A stretch of 64,000 bases of DNA, from the NCBI GenBank assembly GCA_954871525.1, contig OX940864.1:2598001-2662000 (forward strand). The letters are read 5' to 3'. Source of the stretch: Parietaria judaica. Its lineage: Eukaryota > Streptophyta > Magnoliopsida > Rosales > Urticaceae. Position numbers and translations under genes: made by a program. The notes beneath the pieces were generated by a model. It saw nothing but the letters and a program-made list of their open reading frames with translations, was not told the origin of the DNA and made no database searches. Below, in pieces: positions 1 to 11,066 of this stretch (positions are counted from its first letter, which is position 1; every line of letters begins with the position of its first letter).

Positions 1-1561
1 AATCCAAAATAACTCTTTATCCACGGCGACGTCTTCGTATAAGGTTAGATAAAGCTTAACTTGTTGCAGAAAGTGCCAATGATAAAGGTGATATTGGTGC
101 TACTGGCCCTAGGATTTTTTTTGACAATAGTGTCCCCCTATACTTTCAAAGACGAAAATACCTAACTCTTGTGCAACATAACTGAACATTAATATAAGTC
201 TTGGTAATGTCGAGGATCATCATCATATATAACTGGACACGCCTTTACTCGGGTTTTGCAGGGGAAGATATCCCCGGGCCTCGTTGCTACTAGCGATTTG
301 GAGCAGCGTTCGGTGGAGTCGTCTTCGAGCAAATGGAAGAGCTTCTTCGTTTTCGTCGAGCCATCGTCGGTTTCAAGGCGTGATCTCTCTCTTCCACCGT
401 CGGTGTACTGGTTCAACACGCTCGTCGGGTTGCTTTTGTTTGTGATCTTTGTTCGGGAACTAGTCGTGTTCGGAAGCTGGTAATAGTACAACATGTACGA
501 GTTCGTCTTGAAGGCCAAAAGATTTCAAAATCTCATCATCCTTTACTACCGTATTATATATATAAATTGTAATAGAATTTTGCTTTGGTATGAGCTAGTG
601 CATATTGTAAGTATGTAATAAGTGTATAATGTGATACCGGCATACAGTATGTTTATCTAAGAGATATTTGTGGCATAAATGTCAAATCTTGTACCAAGTG
701 TGTCAGGATATGTCTAGTCTCTGAATAATACCTAAAGTTTATAAAACAGTGTAGCGACTGATCCCTGTCGACTTAACATTTGTTAAGCTAGAGACACGTC
801 GTAGATCTCTAATTTAATATAAGTTGAATAATAAATGAATTCGGAATTTAATTATGGATGCACACATGTGTTTCTCGTGTAGCAAGACTTCAGTTTTGCG
901 AGCTCTGGGTACCATTGTGCATTAGAAAAAGAGATTAAGAATATAATGACGAACTTTGAAGAAGATTGAGTGCTTATTGCCGCAAATATTCTTACATAAT
1001 GCACTGATGGTAAGAGTTGAACTTATATTTTCATTTGATTTTGTAGAAGAGATATCTCAAGATCTCAATTGCGTGGCACACAAGTAACAAGCTCATTATG
1101 ATATCTTAAGAAGGTTGCAGCTTCTTTAAGGACCACTCCTAACTAGCTAATAGCTGTTCCGAGGACACTGGATTTTTATCGAGGTTCGGGCAAAAGCGTG
1201 TCCTCATCGGAGATGTTCTTATTCAGGCAAAAAGATTACAAGTACAGCTTCACAGTCTGATCACACAAATTCAAACCACCCGAAGAGGACTCGGGTTTTT
1301 CAGAGGTGACTTCTCTCTCAAGTTAATCATGTAGGATATTCAACTTCAAGCCAATCTATTCTCAAATATCTTTCGATGGACCAACAAAACCATGATTGAC
1401 ACATATGCCCAGCTTTTAATTTACATCATCAAAATCTCACCATGAAAAAAAAAAATAAAAAATCGGGCGGTGAAAATAATATTGACTATGCTACATTGTC
1501 AATATACATACATCAACACAGAGAAAGATTAAAAATAGGGTCATAAATGTAATTTAACCTC
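1..1561. other. Intergenic, no gene recognised
   Basis: AT-rich sequence with no supported gene. The one distinctive part is a GC-richer island at about 250-485. It opens with a splice-acceptor-like pyrimidine/CAG and then has an open frame of 75 codons on the plus strand ending in a hydrophobic stretch (VGLLLFVIFVRELVV). I do not recognise the product; the WKSFFVFV segment vaguely recalls gag-like plant transposon proteins. A relic of a transposon or a last exon are both possible, and neither is supported. Confidence 0.4.
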
Positions 1562-3814
1562 TCACTTGAGCGCCTCTGTGACCATAAACTTCATCAAGTG
1601 TGAACTGAAGCAGGTAGTAACACATCTATTCATATCTGACCTAGTTATCACTGCCCATCCACAAAATAAAATAAAAAAAGTGAGCCACGGATCACAATAA
1701 CGGAAAATACGAGTAATGTTCAGAAACTTTGTATGTCGGTGCAGTTCATGACCTTACGCTGATAGAATTTGTGCGTAACACCTGTGTTGTTTGAGGGTAT
1801 TTTTAATTAATGTTATAATTTTTCTCTAATTTTATGTCTTAACTCATGGATTGCTTCACAAATAGTATCATAATCTAGTATATTGATCTTGCTCGGTAGT
1901 AAACGATAAAAATACATTTGAACAAAAAATGTGTTACGCACAAGTTAACATTTTTTGTCATTTTTAACGTGGCGTGTGCTACTTTCTGAAATTAAGTATA
2001 TGGCGCATAGCTACTAAATTTTTTAGTTCAGGGAAAATTGCACTAACATGCAAAGTTTAAAGGGAATTACTGCCAATTGCTCAATAAAGACTCACTTGAC
2101 AATGGCATTCAAATAAAGGAGAAAAATGGAGAACATGGTATAAAATTTTACCTTTCAGTGCTACAATGTTGGATGATAGAACATACAAATCTATGATGAA
2201 AACCGCGGAAGACGGGAATTCCCAAATCTGTTAAGAACAATCTTGAATTAGAGAACAAAAAAATAAAAAGAATTCAAAGAGCTACTAAATGAAGAGAAGG
2301 TTAGAGGAAAAATAAATTATAAAACCACCAAAATCATACCATCATAGCAAAAAGAAACATCTTGAAGTAACTTGAAACAAGCATCGCAAGAAAGATTTCT
2401 CTGTACCTGTGAATTATAGACACAATCACGAAAATCACTGGAGTATATATGCAAATTCCAATATATTCAATCTATATACACAATTATAGTAACATTCTAA
2501 ATTGGAGTCAAATTCCTTCTACAAGTTTCTTCATTTGATAACTCTCCATAAAGATTCCAAAAAATCTTCTTACGCCCAAATTCCATAGCTTTGCTTTGGG
2601 TCCGCAATCCCGATCATGATTTTCCTACCCTTTTTGGATATAACATACACCAAAATGTTTACCTGAAAGCTCTAATGGATGTATTCAAAAAAATGCTGCC
2701 CACAAGAAGAAAGGTTGAGACAAACACAAGGTTTCCAAGAACAACATCCACGAACATCTACAATACGAGAAATCGCAAACGGGACATTCTTAAATTTCCG
2801 ACACTTGAAGATCTGAAAAATCAGAAACCGAATTCAATAAAATAACAAACCCAACCTTTTGACAAGTCCAAATGAGCGAATCGACGTCGTTGGAAATGCC
2901 CTCTGGTCTACTTCTACATGTAAATAAACTCCTATCTTGTAATTTGTAGAGACAAATGTCAACACTAATAGTATAATACATTATGTATATATATATATGT
3001 GTGTGTGTGTGTGAGAGTGTGTCATTAGATGTAACTTACAAGCATCCAAAAGAAGAAATCCCAAATTGCACTTCCACACTAAACCCTGAAAAAACACAAC
3101 GAAAATAGGCGAGATTATAGAAACGAACATGAAAAATTAGAAACAAGTAAAACCGATACAATCGAGTTCATGACCCGAGTCCGTTTTCTTGGTCTGGCCC
3201 GTTTCGTGTTTTTGGGGGCTCTATGGTATGGACCTTCCGGTTCCGGGCTTAATTGCAATTTGACGTTTTAATGTTAATTAAACCTAGCTGAACATCCAAT
3301 TTTCGCACACTCGTCTCTCCTCCGCTACTGTAACACTTTCCGATCATATTAGATTGACGACGACTTTCCTAACGAAATCTACTAATTCCGACCATACACG
3401 CACTTGAAAATTAAACTAACGTACATGGAATTTGGGATTCTGCAGATCAAGCACGTTGTAGAGCAAATGCCTGTAAGCTTTCGGCTTGTGCAAAATCATA
3501 TCAATGACAAGAATCTGCCCAGAAATCACACGAAAACACAATCAAATTAAAAAAAAGAAAAATCCACTTTGGTTTGAAAAACGCAATGAAATCAAACGCA
3601 TACCATGATTTCGCACTCGATGTACTCATCCGCAACAGCTTTGCAATTTGCCTGAAAATAAACAAAAATTATACAAACGGAAAAGCAAGAAACGGAAGAG
3701 AAGGTCGGTGATTAGGGTTCCGATTACGCATTTCATGAGGCGGATGTTTCCCGGAGAGTACTGAACGAAGAGAGCCGGCATTGGAAACTCGCATTGAACA
3801 CATCTGTAATTCAT
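1562..3814 (-). CDS. ARV1: ARV1-like lipid/sterol homeostasis protein, nine exons
   Basis: ARV1 proteins are ER membrane proteins needed for sterol and sphingolipid homeostasis. Exons on the minus strand: 3728-3814, 3604-3651, 3425-3514, 3040-3085, 2856-2935, 2663-2757, 2340-2406, 2152-2227, 1562-1650. They sum to 678 bp (225 aa plus stop), and every junction is GT-AG in phase. The N-terminus has the ARV1 homology domain: a zinc-ribbon-like CVQC, then QYSPGNIRLMKC and CKAVADEYIECE, then HKPKAYRHLLYN. Next come FLLLDAYRSL and hydrophobic segments (VVLGNLVFVSTFLLVG; SSYFKMFLFAMM; FPSSAVFIIDLYVLSS). It ends CFSSHLMKFMVTEALK. The start at 3814 gives the usual short leader; an in-frame ATG at 3862 would add 16 residues. 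It is slightly shorter than the Arabidopsis protein. Intron 4 holds a (TA)n(TG)n tract. Assigned by recalled family motifs. Confidence 0.88.
2983..3018. repeat. (TA)n(TG)n microsatellite in ARV1 intron 4
   Basis: A run of TA dinucleotides passes directly into TG dinucleotides within the intron between exons 5 and 4 of the ARV1 gene. Confidence 0.85.
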
Positions 3815-3996
3815 CTTCTCTCTCACTGCTCGGATTCCCAATTCTCTTCGTCGGATTTTCAATCTGTTCGTGAATTCTCCGAGCGATTGTCGCCGGAGTC
3901 TTGCTCGGAGCTCGGGACACTCTTTCAGCTCAGCTATGGCGTCGTTGATGACATTTTCTTATTTTTGTTCGTGGTTTTGTGCCACTTTTTTTATTT

Positions 3997-5272
3997 TTTA
4001 TTTTAGGGTAAACTACGGCTAAAATACCTAATGTTTCATTCTGTTTTAATTATATACCTAATTTTTTTTTTGATGGCTATAATACCCAATGTTTATTCCG
4101 TTAACACGAAACAGACCCGCCATCCATTCCTCGTTCTCACCGTTAATAATGCCTACGTGGCACCCACGTCGATGCCACTTGTCATTTTTATTCCCCCAAT
4201 TTCTTCCCCTCTCTCTCCTCACTCTCACTCTCAGCTTCTGCAAAACCAAACTTTTTTTATTTTTATTTTTAATTCGTCATCTTCTTCTTCAGACTCGCCA
4301 TAGTCAAACACCGATTCGAGCTTCCACAGAATACGACCTTCTGGTTCGCGAGCTTCGCCAATGGCGGCACTCTGCGGATATTGCCGCGAGATCTGAGCTT
4401 CTCGAATTGAAAGTTTCTCTGACGAGGTTGGCGAGCTTCGAGGCTTTTGTTCTTCTACTCGGCGAGGACTATGGCGGTTAGGGTTGGGGGGACGAAGATC
4501 TGGCTCGTATGAGGTCGAGGGAGTTCGGGCTCTGTATAGGAGCTGGCTTCGGGTGATTGCGGAGGGGCTAGGGTTTCGCATCATCGCTCTGGCTCGGAGA
4601 TTGGGAGGGGGGTGGGTCGGCTTTGCTCTCGGACGCCATTTTCGTGGTTCAGTGTACGGACGAAGAGCTGAAAATGCGCTTTGAGAGAAGAGGAGATTTT
4701 CAGTGGTGATTTGAGCTGAGATTGTTCGTTATTCGTTGTTTCTGGTAATCGACAAGCTTCTCTGTTTCGTTTTTTTCGCTTCGATCGTTGAAGAATGAGA
4801 CTGTCTTCTTCGTCTTCATCGTCTTCGGGGTTTGACAACCAGTCTCCTCAGGAAGGTAAAGCACTCTACTTTATTCGTGTTCCCCAATTTTGGAGGAATT
4901 GGGCGTAGCTTTCTTCGTCTGGTTGCGTTTCAATGAATTGGCTTTGAGCTTGCATGTGTACTTGCTCTCTGTCAAGATTTGGGCTGGACTTGCCACTGAT
5001 ACTTTGATCGACTCGTTTCAGCTTAGTGGATTTTTTTATTCGTAGTTTTAGGTGTGGTGAAGTGGCTTGCTTCGATTTCTGCTTTGGGAGTGGCATCGAC
5101 GTGGGTGCCACGTAAGCATTATTAACAGTGAGAACGAGGAATGGATGGCGGGTCTGTTTCGCGTTAACGGAATAAACATTAGGTATTATAGCCACCAAAA
5201 AAAAAGTTTGGGTATATAATTAAAACAAAATGAAACATTGGGTATTTTAGCCGTAGTTTACCCTTTATTTTA
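3997..5272. mobile_element. Mutator-like element with captured gene fragments and perfect 9-bp TSD
   Basis: The element is 4006-5263 (1,258 bp), flanked by identical 9-bp duplications TTTATTTTA at 3997-4005 and 5264-5272. It begins GGGTAAACTACGG and ends with the inverse. The terminal inverted repeats are about 180 bp long (4006-4185 and 5086-5263) and nearly identical. Long TIRs with a 9-bp TSD define a Mutator-like element. The interior (about 4300-5080) is GC-rich, unlike the flanks, and looks like captured genic DNA; no transposase is visible. The left end lies 183 bp upstream of the ARV1 start codon, so it sits in or next to that promoter. Confidence 0.9.
4796..4858 (+). pseudogene. Captured first-exon fragment resembling an auxin response factor N-terminus
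   Basis: Inside the Mutator-like element, an ATG opens the peptide MRLSSSSSSSSGFDNQSPQE. A good donor (G|GTAAAG) follows soon after, and 5'UTR-like sequence precedes it. ARF6/ARF8-type proteins start with a similar MRLSS...GF...PQEG string, and their first intron falls close to this point. The resemblance is short and low-complexity, so it is tentative. Nothing after the donor continues the gene; the sequence runs into the right TIR. Confidence 0.35.
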
Positions 5273-5762
5273 CCGGTAATAGTAGTTAATTGTTATAAAA
5301 CATTGTTGATGTCCAATTTCGTCTATACCGGATCAACCGTTTACGAGTTAGAAACACATATACATCTCTAACTTAATAAAAACATTGAATAATTACGTAC
5401 AAGCATCTCGTGAAATTAGGTACTTATGCTCTATTTCAAGACATTGTGATTTGGGGATAATTGATTAAAAATTAAATATAACAAAAAAAAAAATTATATG
5501 TTAAATTGAGGAAATGTTTTTGTTTTTTTCTTTCTTTCTTTCTCAAGAATTATATTATAACGTTCTATTTTAGGTTAATTTTTTATAAAAAAAAAATGGG
5601 ATGAAATTGTTCATATTTAATCTTTCTATGTTTAATCGATAAATTTCTTTAAGATTAAAATTATTTATATATATATATATATTTAGTTCAGTTAGTAAGA
5701 AATGTTTTCTCACGGTGGTTTTGGATTTGGAGATAAAAATTGATTTAAGAGATAGTTTTTAG

Positions 5763-5966
5763 TAAACGACACCAACAAAATGCTGACTAAATCGGAAACA
5801 CCAGAAAACGACAACCATATGAAACGACAAAAATCTTCAAAACGTTACAGGAAACAATCTAAAGCTAAAAACGACAATTCTGGTAAATGACAATTGCTTG
5901 GGAAACGACACATTCCCTAGTATAAACGACATCAATGAGAAAATCACAGTACTCCACAAACGACAT
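5763..5966. repeat. Cluster of dispersed AAACGACA motifs
   Basis: The octamer AAACGACA, or a one-base variant, recurs about seven times in 200 bp at uneven spacing (near 5764, 5797, 5822, 5868, 5903, 5932 and 5957), all in the same orientation. The same motif is clustered in reverse orientation at 28209-28294. Subterminal motif arrays in transposon ends look like this, but no TIR was found. Confidence 0.55.
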
Positions 5967-6393
5967 GTAATTAAGATATCATCGACATCAACTACTAAGA
6001 AAATGAATAAGAAGTTAGATGAATGTACTTAAGGTTACAAAGGAGTGAGTCAATAAATAAAAAATAATAATAATAATACAAGCTAGTAACATCAACATAA
6101 ATAAGTAATATGAAATATATAAATAAAAGGGAAATAGCGGCAAAAGTAACCGACTATGTCAGCACTATTCTTGATGATAAATATTATCACCGTTTTAGCA
6201 TTTTGACTGAAGACTTAATTAAAAAGACAGCTATAACTTCGTCATGTACATATCTTTCTCTCATATTTATCTATTTTTCATCCGGGTACATAATCACCAA
6301 CTAACATTGAATTTGCCAGTGTTTTTTATGATGACAAAAATGGTCTTTCTTGGCAAATTAAGTCGTGCTTGAGGAGAAGCGGAGTAGGCTCGC

Positions 6394-6462
6394 ACCTACA
6401 GTAATAATAACAAAAAGTTATAAAGTTAAGGTCTTCGAAATACTCATTTTAAGGGCACGATT

Positions 6463-6494
<32 letters not shown>

Positions 6495-6641
6495 GCTTTG
6501 TAGTTTGTACCTCAACCTACAATAATAATAACAAAAAGTTATAAAGTTAAGGTCTTCGAAATACTCATTTTAAGGGCACGATTTATATATATACACACAT
6601 ACATATTATATATATATATGCTTTGTAGTTTGTACCTCAAC
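6394..6641. repeat. 121-bp tandem duplication (two copies)
   Basis: Copies at 6394-6514 and 6515-6641 both run from ACCTACA through the AAGTTAAGGTCTTCG block to TTTGTACCTCAAC. They differ mainly in the length of an internal (TA)n tract. Confidence 0.9.
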
Positions 6642-6708
6642 GTGATTCTACTTTGCTGTAGACAATGGTGCTGTAAAAGCTAAGCTATGATCTTATATCT
6701 ATGCGTAC

Positions 6709-6744
6709 AGGCTTAGGCTTAGGCTTAGGCTTAGGCTTAGGCTT
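6709..6744. repeat. Six tandem copies of the hexamer AGGCTT (TTAGGC register)
   Basis: Six perfect head-to-tail copies of AGGCTT. In another register this is TTAGGC, which differs from the usual plant telomere unit TTTAGGG. It is simply a short interstitial microsatellite here. Confidence 0.9.
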
Positions 6745-7108
6745 TATATTGTTGCTCTATATCTATATTCTATAACAGCTTTAAACATAAGAATCTTGCG
6801 AACGCATTAATTATCTCTTTTTAGTTAATAATTAGTATTATTATACTACTTTTATCAATAACAAGATAGAACTTTATCTTATTCTGTTAACCTCCTTTTA
6901 TTAGCATATATATGTCATAATTAGATTCAGAATATTACTCACTATTTGGCAGGATTCCTAATAATTGATATATCACGAAATCCATGCAAACTATAATCTT
7001 ATTAAGTACTTATAATAATAATATTATTATTAGTATTATTATATATGAGCAAAGAGCTCAATCCCCAAAATGACACCAAAATAGTTTTATACAACTTGTT
7101 TTTACTTA

Positions 7109-7765
7109 ATCGACACTAGGGGTGAAACCGGTACCGATAATCGGTAAATTAGCTTTTTTTGGTATTGGTATTGAAAATTCGAGATATTTTTTTTTGGTAT
7201 TGGTATTGGTATCGGTTCTAAAATTTATTGATTTTTTATCAAACCGAGACCGAAACCGAGAAAAAAGAAAAGAAAAACGATAAATAAACCGAGACATAAA
7301 CTGGGAAAAATCTGAGGAAAAATCCAAAAATAATACAAACTACCATGTCCGAAATTCGGATTCCGAAGTATAAAAATACATGTCTAATACATAAAACATC
7401 AAACATAATTAAAACATCAAACATAATTAAATGATATGTAGTTCACTAATTTTATAAAAGAGTGAGGTATCACATAAATGAGGGAGAGTGAGGTATCACA
7501 GAAAGTGCCTTAATTTTTGAATAAAAATGACATGTAGTACACTCCAAAACGACATGTAGTTCACAACCGATACCGATACCGATATTCGAAAAATTTGGCT
7601 ACCGGTATCAGAATTGGTATCGGTATCGGAAACTGATAACCGATAAGTATCGGTTATCGGTTTTAAACTAAATTTATCATTTTTTTTATAAACCGATCCG
7701 GGATCGATACCGAAACCGAGACGATACCGAGAAACGGTTACAAAATTTTCACCCCTAATCGACAC
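7109..7765. mobile_element. Non-autonomous hAT element with perfect 8-bp TSD
   Basis: The element is 7117-7757 (641 bp). It starts TAGGGGTGAAA and ends TTTTCACCCCTA. Identical 8-bp duplications ATCGACAC flank it (7109-7116, 7758-7765), the expected TSD length for hAT elements. The interior is full of GGTACCGATA/GGTATCGGTA-type repeats in both orientations, giving long subterminal inverted similarity. No transposase frame is visible. Confidence 0.9.
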
Positions 7766-8434
7766 TATTGCCAAAATTATGTCATATTCAAAGTTAAATT
7801 CGCAGAACAATTGACATTATTAGTTGCAGACATTAGTGATCAATATTACATATATACGTAATTTTGCATCTGGGTGAAATTGAACTCAATACTTCTGGAA
7901 ACTTCTTGTATACAAGAATTTATCAATTTATCATAGGCCAAAACAAGCTTGGTTAGCTTTATAAAACCTTTAAAGTAAGAAAATTCTTAGCAATTAAAAT
8001 CATAAACTGTATTTATATTACATTAGATATATTATTTTTACCATCAAGTATGTTTCTATTGATTAGTACTTTTCAAAGAAATAAAATAATATGGTTTCAC
8101 TTGTGTCTCTTTCGCCTTTTTTCCCCCTTAAAAGAAGCTTATTGTTTATCACTAAATATTCAAGTTTGGTCTATCTATTTCTTTTGTAAAAATGTCGAAA
8201 TATTCTCACGTATGTTTCAAATATTGCTGAATTCTAGGGCTACTACACATTAAAAGCCTTTGATATAGCCTCTTTAAATTGCGTTAAATATTGCACTGGT
8301 GAAGAAAAATGCACGAGATATGACACGGTTATGCTACGACGTGAGTAGGTTTGTATCGATCTCAAATGAATCTACGTCCAATTGTGCAGAGCACGATTGA
8401 CTAACGGGGAACACTACGGGAACACACCATATCT
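7766..8434. other. Intergenic, nothing recognised
   Basis: AT-rich sequence between the hAT element and the LINE fragment, without a supported gene. Segment 8050-8200 resembles 11940-12060 (shared TACTTTTCAAAGAAAT and CTCTTTCGCCTTT words), so both belong to a diverged dispersed repeat. Confidence 0.5.
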
Positions 8435-8762
8435 ACGATTAGAGCTAAATTTTTTTTGAGGAAAATAGAAACTTTCATTAATGGGGGAGTAAATCCCGGT
8501 CAACATAATTGGAGAGCCAAATCGGGCGATTGAGTACCCCAATATTCGAGATTAAATCCGATAAGCGAGACTTGGCAATATAATTCGCCTACTCGTTACA
8601 AGATCTCGGTATCCACCGACAACCCCCGGATAACACACCCGTCCTAGCAACATTACCGATACTCTCAATGATCGGTCCTTGAAGGCTTTGGAGATGTCTA
8701 CCATTGACGAGCTTGACCGCACGACTACAATCGGATTCCACCTCCGAGACGATTAGAGCTAA
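8435..8762 (-). mobile_element. 5'-truncated LINE 3' end (RNase H tail) with 14-bp TSD
   Basis: Insertion 8449-8748 is flanked by a perfect 14-bp direct repeat ACGATTAGAGCTAA (8435-8448 and 8749-8762). A poly-T run follows the left repeat, so the element lies on the minus strand with its poly-A end at low coordinates. The minus-strand translation includes GGCRWIPRSCNE and ANYIAKSRLSDL, the C-terminal RNase H region carried by plant L1-type LINEs; an in-frame stop separates these two blocks. The same motif, in the form GGCHWVPRSCNGMANYLAKS, occurs in the relic near 47760, so both come from related LINEs. Confidence 0.88.
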
Positions 8763-9007
8763 TTAAATACGATTGAGAAACAAAATATTTATTCTATATA
8801 TTTAACGTATATTATTAACCGTTGTAGAGAATTAACTCATTTAAAGTAGCTTCATTAAGAATGATAACTAATAATAAATCAACAACTATCTATGATTATA
8901 TATATTTAGTATTTACATGTTGAGCCACATACTCCTCGCAAAATATACTAAACACTGTAGTAACTAGATAAACACTAAGAAGAAAGAGATGGTGAAAATC
9001 ACGCATT

Positions 9008-11066
9008 TCACGATAAGAGAGGCTTCTCCGCGTCTAATTCTACCCCGTTCGGAATCGTGAAGGCATTGCTGGAGGTGCCGCTCATGTTACCCTCTTTCCC
9101 TTTCGCCCACAGCACGAAATACAGCCCCGTGAACATTAGGAACATGCCTGCGACGCTGATGCGCGGTTACAGAACAAGGCATGAGATGATGATTAAACCA
9201 TATTAATTACTGAGATGAATCACAGTCACAGAGGGCGGAATTGGTACCTTCCGAGGGTAATGGTTTGTCGCAGAAGGACGATAGAGAGAAGGAGAGAGCA
9301 GAGGGTGCTGATGGGGCTGAACATCGCAACGAGGACGGGTCCTCTTTTCTTCATCGCCCATCCACCGAAGCTCAGGCACACGCCGGTCCCTACACCTCCC
9401 TGCATTTAAACCATGGTTTAAGTTCTCTTGGTATACTGGAAATTGGTGAGTACCGCGCAATAATAAAAAATAAAATAAAAACCCACACTTTGTTGCAGTT
9501 TTATGAGTTATCGAGGGTTTATTGAGCACCCATATTAAAACGGGAGAACATTAGAAAAACCGATGAATCCTTACAAATTTCAAATTCTATAAATATTCAT
9601 CTCATTTTCTTTAACACAAATCAACTACTTAATGGTTTAGGGTCACGAGGACGGACGAAGAGCGAATAGCCGATGAAAGCGGGAAGGGAGAGGAGTGGCC
9701 AACTGGTCTGGAAGTGGCGGTGCTGCAAGAGCTGCACCGCGGCTGTGAGCACCACGCCCACCAACGAGGTGGCGGCACACAGCGTCATGGGCGCGGGGAA
9801 ATCACGCAGAGTGGCTGCCTGCAACACGAGGTTGCTGGACATCACGAACACGGCCGCTGCCAGATAGAAGCAGCCCTTCATTTTCTGCGCATCGAACATC
9901 TCGCCGTCGGCGTCATAATCCTGAGCGGTGGCGCTGTGCATGAGGCTCATTAACAGCGCGCCTCCCACGCATACTAGCGTCCCGACAATCTTTACCTTGC
10001 TGTACACGCAGCCCAGTTTCACTCTCTCTAGTCTGCGTCACGCCAATAATGTATAAGTTAATAGGTTCTAACCCTAAATCAACAAACTCTTTCTTGCTGA
10101 ATTAGAGCGTCCCTCACCGTAGAATCCAGGCGATAATAAAGATAAGGCCGGGAGCGAGGCTTGGCATGGCCGTTGCTATGGCCGGTGAAGTTAGATTGAT
10201 GCCCTTCAGGAATAGTGACTGGAACAAAGTTACCCTGCCAATAAATAGATATAAGAGAGTATATTGATTATCTATATTCATTCAGTTGCATTTCCTTTCA
10301 TTAAGGGTATTAAGAAATCGGGAATGTCAATTAATTCGGTTAAAACTAGCTCTAGCGTGATTACCCTCCGAAGGCGATGAAGATTAGTTGACCTATGAAC
10401 TTGAAGGTCAATTTGTCGGGCCATTGACTCCTGCAGTACGAAGAACATTGAATCCGAAAAAGCCGAGAGTTAATAATCCGACATGAAAAAGATTATACCG
10501 GTCCAAAAAATTAATAGGTCTGACCCCCTTAACGGACTCCCCTTTAGGTGTAACCTCATAATACTTAAGATGATAATAAAGTCCGTTAAGGGGGAAAATA
10601 CCGGTAAAAAAAAAAAAAGGATCCGGCCGACAAGAGCCATCATAAGTCATCACATGGATTACTTGCCTTATCACCTATTAGTTTTATGCTGGAACTTTAC
10701 GGTACTTATACCGAGAGATGACATTGAATCGAAGGAAATGGAGAGACACCTTTCGAAGTAGAGAGCGATGGGAGAAACGACGAGGAAGGTGGCGAAGGAG
10801 GAGAAGACGACAATGGTGGGAGGGTCGACGCCTATCGACAGAAGATAGCTCAACAATATGGAGTTTCCGGCATAGACGAACTGAACCGCCACCAAACCCC
10901 CGATGATCACGACGTCCTCCGTCTTCATGGTCCGCAGCTCATCTCGCTTCCTCTTCCCATGCAGATCCACCAACTTCTTCCAACGCTGCTTTATGTAATT
11001 ATTGTTCGAGCTCGATTTGGGTTTCATCAATCGCAATCTTCTCTTATTATGACCCTGAAATTTCAA
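9008..11066 (-). CDS. WAT1-related EamA transporter (At5g47470-like), six exons
   Basis: WAT1-related (nodulin MtN21/UMAMIT) proteins are ten-helix EamA-fold transporters of amino acids, auxin or similar solutes. Exons: 10750-11066, 10365-10430, 10118-10234, 9657-10032, 9248-9399, 9008-9155, all GT-AG and in phase. Visible blocks are VQFVYAGNSILLSYLLSIG, SQWPDKLTFKFIGQLIF, VTLFQSLFLKGINLTSPA, AMPSLAPGLIFIIAWI, a second EamA repeat with SLFGGVGTGVCLSFGGWAMK and KRGPVLVAMFSPISTL, then GMFLMFTGLYFVLWAKGKEG and a C-terminal PLLS. These match At5g47470 closely from memory. The start is uncertain: the ATG at 10928 gives 345 aa, close to the family, while the ATG at 11066 adds a basic 46-residue leader. 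The exact substrate cannot be inferred. Confidence 0.9.

Larger units (their letters stand above)
5273..7108. other. Intergenic AT-rich region with motif clusters and tandem repeats
   Basis: No gene is recognised. The region contains a cluster of AAACGACA motifs (5763-5966), a 121-bp tandem duplication (6394-6641), a six-copy hexamer array (6709-6744), and simple TA, TAA and TTTC tracts. Confidence 0.7.

Noticed and set aside
256..483. 75-codon plus-strand frame as a real gene
   Set aside because: No recognisable domain, no partner exons, and only a vague gag-like pattern.
6709..6744. Telomere-like TTAGGC array
   Set aside because: It has only six units and the motif differs from the usual plant repeat TTTAGGG. 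There is no sign of a chromosome end or a second species.
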